This document shows, one piece after another, positions 5,580-7,517 of a stretch of 7,517 nt of DNA. Origin of the DNA: Elusimicrobiaceae bacterium (lineage in GTDB: Bacteria > Elusimicrobiota > Elusimicrobia > Elusimicrobiales > Elusimicrobiaceae). The position numbers and the translations under genes are program-made. How positions within the stretch are numbered: position 1 is the first letter of the stretch; each line of letters starts with the position of its first letter. Location: assembly GCA_017647245.1 (NCBI GenBank), contig JAGCKY010000066.1:1-7517 (forward strand). The letters run 5' to 3'. The notes below the pieces were generated by a model. It had not been told where the DNA came from. It worked only from the letters and a program-made list of their open reading frames with translations, and did no database searches.

Positions 5580-6173
5580 TTATTTTTCTATGCGCAGACG
5601 CTCGGAAAGCGGGATATACGGTTTGTCTCCGTCTTTACCTGTAAACGTGCCAAACGGCATTTGCGCAACCAATTTCCACGACGCGGGCAAATTAAATTCT
5701 TTTTTCACCTGCTCGTCAATGAGCGGATTATAATGTTGCAAAGACGCGCCCACGCCTGCTTCAGCCAGCGCCGTCCATACGGCCAGTTGCAACATACCGT
5801 TTGCCTGTTGCGCCCACGTAGGGAAATTGCCCGCATACGCGGCAAATTTTTCTTGCATTTGTTTGATAGTATCTTCGTCTTCTAAATATAAAATTGTACC
5901 GTACGCGGCGTCAAAAGCATTAATTTTTTGCGCGGTTGGTTCAAATTGTTCCGCCGGAACAATCGCACGCAACGCATCGCGCGTAATTTTCCACAACGCG
6001 TGATGTTTTTCACCCAGCAAAATCACTACCCGCGCACTCTGCATATTAAATGCAGACGGCATTTGCAATAAAACCTCGCCGATTAATTTTTCCAATTCTG
6101 TTTCTGAAATAGCTAGTTTATGAGTCAGCTCATAGCGTGAGCGGCGCATTTTGAATAAATCTACACTTTTCAT
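5580..6173 (-). CDS. Nitroreductase family protein, Frm2/Hbn1-like
   Basis: The 197-residue product matches the fungal Frm2/Hbn1-type subfamily of nitroreductases (COG3560-like) over its whole length. Members are cytoplasmic, FMN-dependent enzymes that reduce nitro compounds or quinones with NAD(P)H; the physiological substrate is usually unknown. Visible family blocks are the N-terminal MRRSRYEL (about 9-16, FMN-phosphate side), PSAFNMQSARVVILLG (39-54) and AAYGTILYLED. Towards the C-terminus are the block NGMLQLAVWTALAEAGVGAS followed by LQHYNPLID, and LVAQMPFG. Length is normal and no residue looks missing. The start is ATG 6173-6171 with AGGAGG 4 bases ahead. It is a single-gene unit with its own promoter and shares a terminator with the convergent coiled-coil gene. 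The exact reaction cannot be read from the sequence. Confidence 0.93.
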   Translation of the reverse strand: MKSVDLFKMRRSRYELTHKLAISETELEKLIGEVLLQMPSAFNMQSARVVILLGEKHHALWKITRDALRAIVPAEQFEPTAQKINAFDAAYGTILYLEDEDTIKQMQEKFAAYAGNFPTWAQQANGMLQLAVWTALAEAGVGASLQHYNPLIDEQVKKEFNLPASWKLVAQMPFGTFTGKDGDKPYIPLSERLRIEK

Positions 6174-6191
6174 ATTCCCTCCTTTTTCTAC

Positions 6192-6221
6192 ATTATAAGG
6201 AAAACGCGGCTTTTTTGGCGA
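6192..6221 (-). promoter_or_regulatory. Promoter for the nitroreductase gene
   Basis: On the minus strand a perfect TATAAT (6197-6192) lies 18 bases from TCGCCA (6221-6216), a 4-of-6 match to the -35 box. The start point would be near 6185, giving a very short leader before AGGAGG at 6183-6178. Confidence 0.6.
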
Positions 6222-6229
6222 GCGGTTTT

Positions 6230-6259
6230 TTGATTAGAATTTGGCAAACTTGGTAGAAT
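6230..6259 (+). promoter_or_regulatory. Promoter for tRNA-Arg
   Basis: TTGATT (6230-6235), an 18-base spacer and TAGAAT (6254-6259) place the start at about 6266, only 1-3 bases before the mature tRNA. It is divergent from the nitroreductase promoter a few bases away. Confidence 0.5.
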
Positions 6260-6267
6260 ATACGTAC

Positions 6268-6341
6268 GCCCCCGTAACTCAATTGGATAGAGTAGCTCCG
6301 TCCTAAGGAGAAAGTTGCGAGTTCAACTCCCGCCGGGGGCA
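6268..6341 (+). tRNA. tRNA-Arg (anticodon CCT), CCA not encoded
   Basis: The acceptor GCCCCCG (6268-6274) pairs with CGGGGGC (6334-6340). The D stem is ACTC/GAGT. The anticodon loop GTCCTAA carries CCT at 6302-6304, reading AGG codons. The T loop is TTCAACT. The discriminator is A6341, followed by TTTT, so CCA must be added enzymatically, unlike the tRNA-His in this window. Two positions do not pair canonically: G27-A43 at the top of the anticodon stem and an A-C in the T stem. Both are single mismatches and the fold otherwise looks functional. No clear terminator follows before the convergent pilin gene at 6373. Confidence 0.92.
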
Positions 6342-6372
6342 TTTTCATCGTCTTTTCAATTGCTATGTCTTT

Positions 6373-6843
6373 TCAAAATGCAGCTTCATTTTCGTCTTTA
6401 CCGGTTAATATTTTGCAAAATTTAGATCCAGTAGCTTCCGCCGACGATTGCCAACTGCATTTTAACTGTGCATTCGAAGTAGCATAAATGTAATATAAAT
6501 TTCCTTTTCGTCTGCAAAATGCAATTATTACCGTTGACGTTCCTGTAGACGCAGCCGAACAATCAAAATATTTCGCTGATTGTACCGAAAGTGCATGCCC
6601 CTTAGGCACACCTTCACTGCCCGGAATTTGAATATCCAAATCATTTAAATCTGTTGTGTAGGTACCGTTGGCCAAGTAATAGCGCTTTTGCGCATCTAAA
6701 ATGGCACGCGTCAAAATAATACCTTCCGTGGCGCGGGATTTTTCTACCGCCTTTTCATATTGCGGCAACGCAATAGCGGCTAAGATACCGATAATTAATA
6801 CTACTACTAACAACTCTATCAGCGTAAATGCTCTTTTGTTCAT
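6373..6843 (-). CDS. Type IV prepilin (pilin-like major or minor subunit)
   Basis: This 156-residue protein starts MNKRA^FTLIELLVVVLIIGILAAIALPQY, a textbook class III prepilin leader. Cleavage and N-methylation are expected after Ala5, with Phe1 and Glu5 of the mature chain present. The hydrophobic N-helix spans 8-28, followed by the amphipathic YEKAVEKSRATEG, then a small globular head. Four cysteines (95, 110, 129, 143) could form two disulfides. The size and head pattern fit the many short pilins found in Elusimicrobiota genomes (inference from memory). It would be inserted by Sec, processed by a prepilin peptidase and assembled in a type IV pilus or pseudopilus; none of that machinery is in the window. 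The start is ATG 6843-6841 with AGGAG 8 bases ahead. Its predicted leader of about 135 bases contains a palindromic repeat. Confidence 0.95.
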   Translation of the reverse strand: MNKRAFTLIELLVVVLIIGILAAIALPQYEKAVEKSRATEGIILTRAILDAQKRYYLANGTYTTDLNDLDIQIPGSEGVPKGHALSVQSAKYFDCSAASTGTSTVIIAFCRRKGNLYYIYATSNAQLKCSWQSSAEATGSKFCKILTGKDENEAAF

Positions 6844-6862
6844 AATACGTTCTCCTTTAATC

Positions 6863-6959
6863 CGTCATCCCGGACATGGATCCGGGATCCAGTCTGTTTA
6901 TTAAGGCCTTTTTTCTTTTATAAACAACGCTGGATTGCGGGTCCACGCCCGCAATGACG
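6863..6959. repeat. Palindromic dispersed repeat, copy 2 (intact)
   Basis: Two 30-base arms (6863-6892 and 6930-6959) are imperfect inverted repeats of each other, 23 of 30 positions matching. Each arm is also a hairpin: ATCCCGGA/TCCGGGAT around CATGGA on the left, ATTGCGGG/CCCGCAAT around TCCACG on the right. The spacer is 37 AT-rich bases and resembles the spacer of copy 1. The ends read CGTCAT...ATGACG. No coding capacity. It lies between the pilin ribosome site and the pilin promoter. Confidence 0.85.
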
Positions 6960-6986
6960 ACATTTAAAAACAATCCCTACCCCCGT

Positions 6987-7014
6987 ATTGTACCAAAAAA
7001 AAAAAACAAGTCAA
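6987..7014 (-). promoter_or_regulatory. Promoter for the pilin gene with a 12-base homopolymer in the spacer
   Basis: On the minus strand TTGACT (7014-7009) and TACAAT (6992-6987) each match consensus at 5 of 6 positions and are 16 bases apart. Twelve of the 16 spacer bases are an unbroken T run (A run 6995-7006 on the plus strand). Transcription would start near 6980, giving a leader of about 135 bases that contains the palindromic repeat. Slippage in the tract would change box spacing. Confidence 0.65.
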
Positions 7015-7135
7015 GCCCTATTTTTGCCCAAACAAAATCCAATCAAATCTACACAAAAATACCACCCCTTAACCAGCCCGCAAAATGATAAAATATAAGG
7101 GACTAAATTTAGCTAATAAAAAACAGGGGTTTGAA

Positions 7136-7517
7136 ATGGAAAAAAATCTATCTTCCGCTGCATTCCAAGTAGTGCAGCCCTCCGTGCCGGAAGAACCGGG
7201 TGATATCCCGTCCGGCTACGGCACGACAGAAAGTTATCTCTTGCCCAAAGACCCGGCTTGGATGTTTCTGTTTTGGGAAATTACGTCCGGCACCTTTGAT
7301 TATGTACGCGCCCAATACGGCCAAGACACGCTTAACAACTCCCGCACCATTATCCGTCTTTACGATATTACAGGCGTAGATTATTTTGACGGCAATAACG
7401 CCAATACCTACTACGATATGCCTGTGATGTTAGACGCCAAAAGCTGGTATATTCACGCGCCGCAGGCAGGGCGCAGTTATATTGCCGATATCGGTTTTCT
7501 GACAGCAAGCGGACAAT
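7136..7517 (+). CDS. DUF4912 domain protein (3' end outside window)
   Basis: The first 127 residues are present and the frame is open at the edge. After a variable N-terminus (about 1-33), residues about 34-60 read SYLLPKDPAWMFLFWEIT, the characteristic opening of DUF4912. It is followed by a strand pattern (TIIRLYDIT, SWYIHAP) and GRSYIADIGFL, where members typically have a conserved Arg-Ser/Ala-Tyr near an acidic or Gly turn. The family's biochemical role is not established. Proteins with this domain occur in Elusimicrobiota, spirochaetes and cyanobacteria, among others (from memory). AGGGG lies 6 bases before the ATG. A TAAAAT (7089-7094) may be the -10 box, but no convincing -35 is seen. 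There is no signal peptide, so it is probably cytoplasmic. Confidence 0.88.
   Translation, partial: MEKNLSSAAFQVVQPSVPEEPGDIPSGYGTTESYLLPKDPAWMFLFWEITSGTFDYVRAQYGQDTLNNSRTIIRLYDITGVDYFDGNNANTYYDMPVMLDAKSWYIHAPQAGRSYIADIGFLTASGQ

Noticed and set aside
5541..5885. Plus-strand open frame over the terminator and nitroreductase
   Set aside because: It begins in the terminator hairpin and is antisense to a clear nitroreductase gene.
6701..6904. Plus-strand open frame antisense to the pilin N-terminus
   Set aside because: It is a shadow of the prepilin leader region and extends into repeat DNA.

Overview
The window looks like a piece of a bacterial chromosome, most likely from a gut-type member of the Elusimicrobiota. 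This is inference: it rests on two type IV prepilin genes with the leader form M-(I/N)-K-(K/R)-A^FTLIE, an ispE-spoVG pair, a DUF4912 protein and moderate GC, and no marker gene settles it.

Layout. Positions 1-2307 (minus strand) hold one uninterrupted reading frame that runs off the left edge: a type IV prepilin module fused to an array of about fifteen cysteine-rich, thrombospondin-type-1-like repeats. Long open frames on the plus strand here are only its antisense shadow. Divergent from it is an apparent plus-strand operon, ispE (2426-3373), spoVG (3312-3626, overlapping ispE by 62 bases) and tRNA-His(GTG) (3639-3712), closed by an intrinsic terminator. Positions 3713-4198 carry no gene. 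They hold an 18-base copy of the tRNA-His 3' end, several hairpins, a second terminator, a palindromic dispersed repeat and a probable promoter. At 4199-5524 lies an exported or membrane-anchored coiled-coil protein of unknown function. A bidirectional terminator separates it from a convergent Frm2-type nitroreductase (5580-6173, minus). tRNA-Arg(CCT) (6268-6341) follows, then a conventional small prepilin (6373-6843, minus). Its leader region contains a second copy of the palindromic repeat, preceded by a strong-looking promoter whose spacer is mostly a run of 12 A/T. The right edge cuts a DUF4912 gene (7136 onward, plus).

How the parts relate. The two prepilins share the same leader type (Ala at -1, Phe at +1, Glu at +5), so one prepilin peptidase could process both. 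The small one looks like a pilus subunit. The giant one looks like a 'modular pilin' whose cysteine-rich array would be displayed outside the cell. No pilus motor, platform or peptidase gene lies in the window. ispE (isoprenoid precursor synthesis), spoVG (nucleic-acid-binding regulator) and tRNA-His are housekeeping. The most notable items are the giant cysteine-rich prepilin, the homopolymer-spaced pilin promoter, the tRNA-His without G-1/C73 and its duplicated 3' end, and the paired palindromic elements with a compensatory base change.
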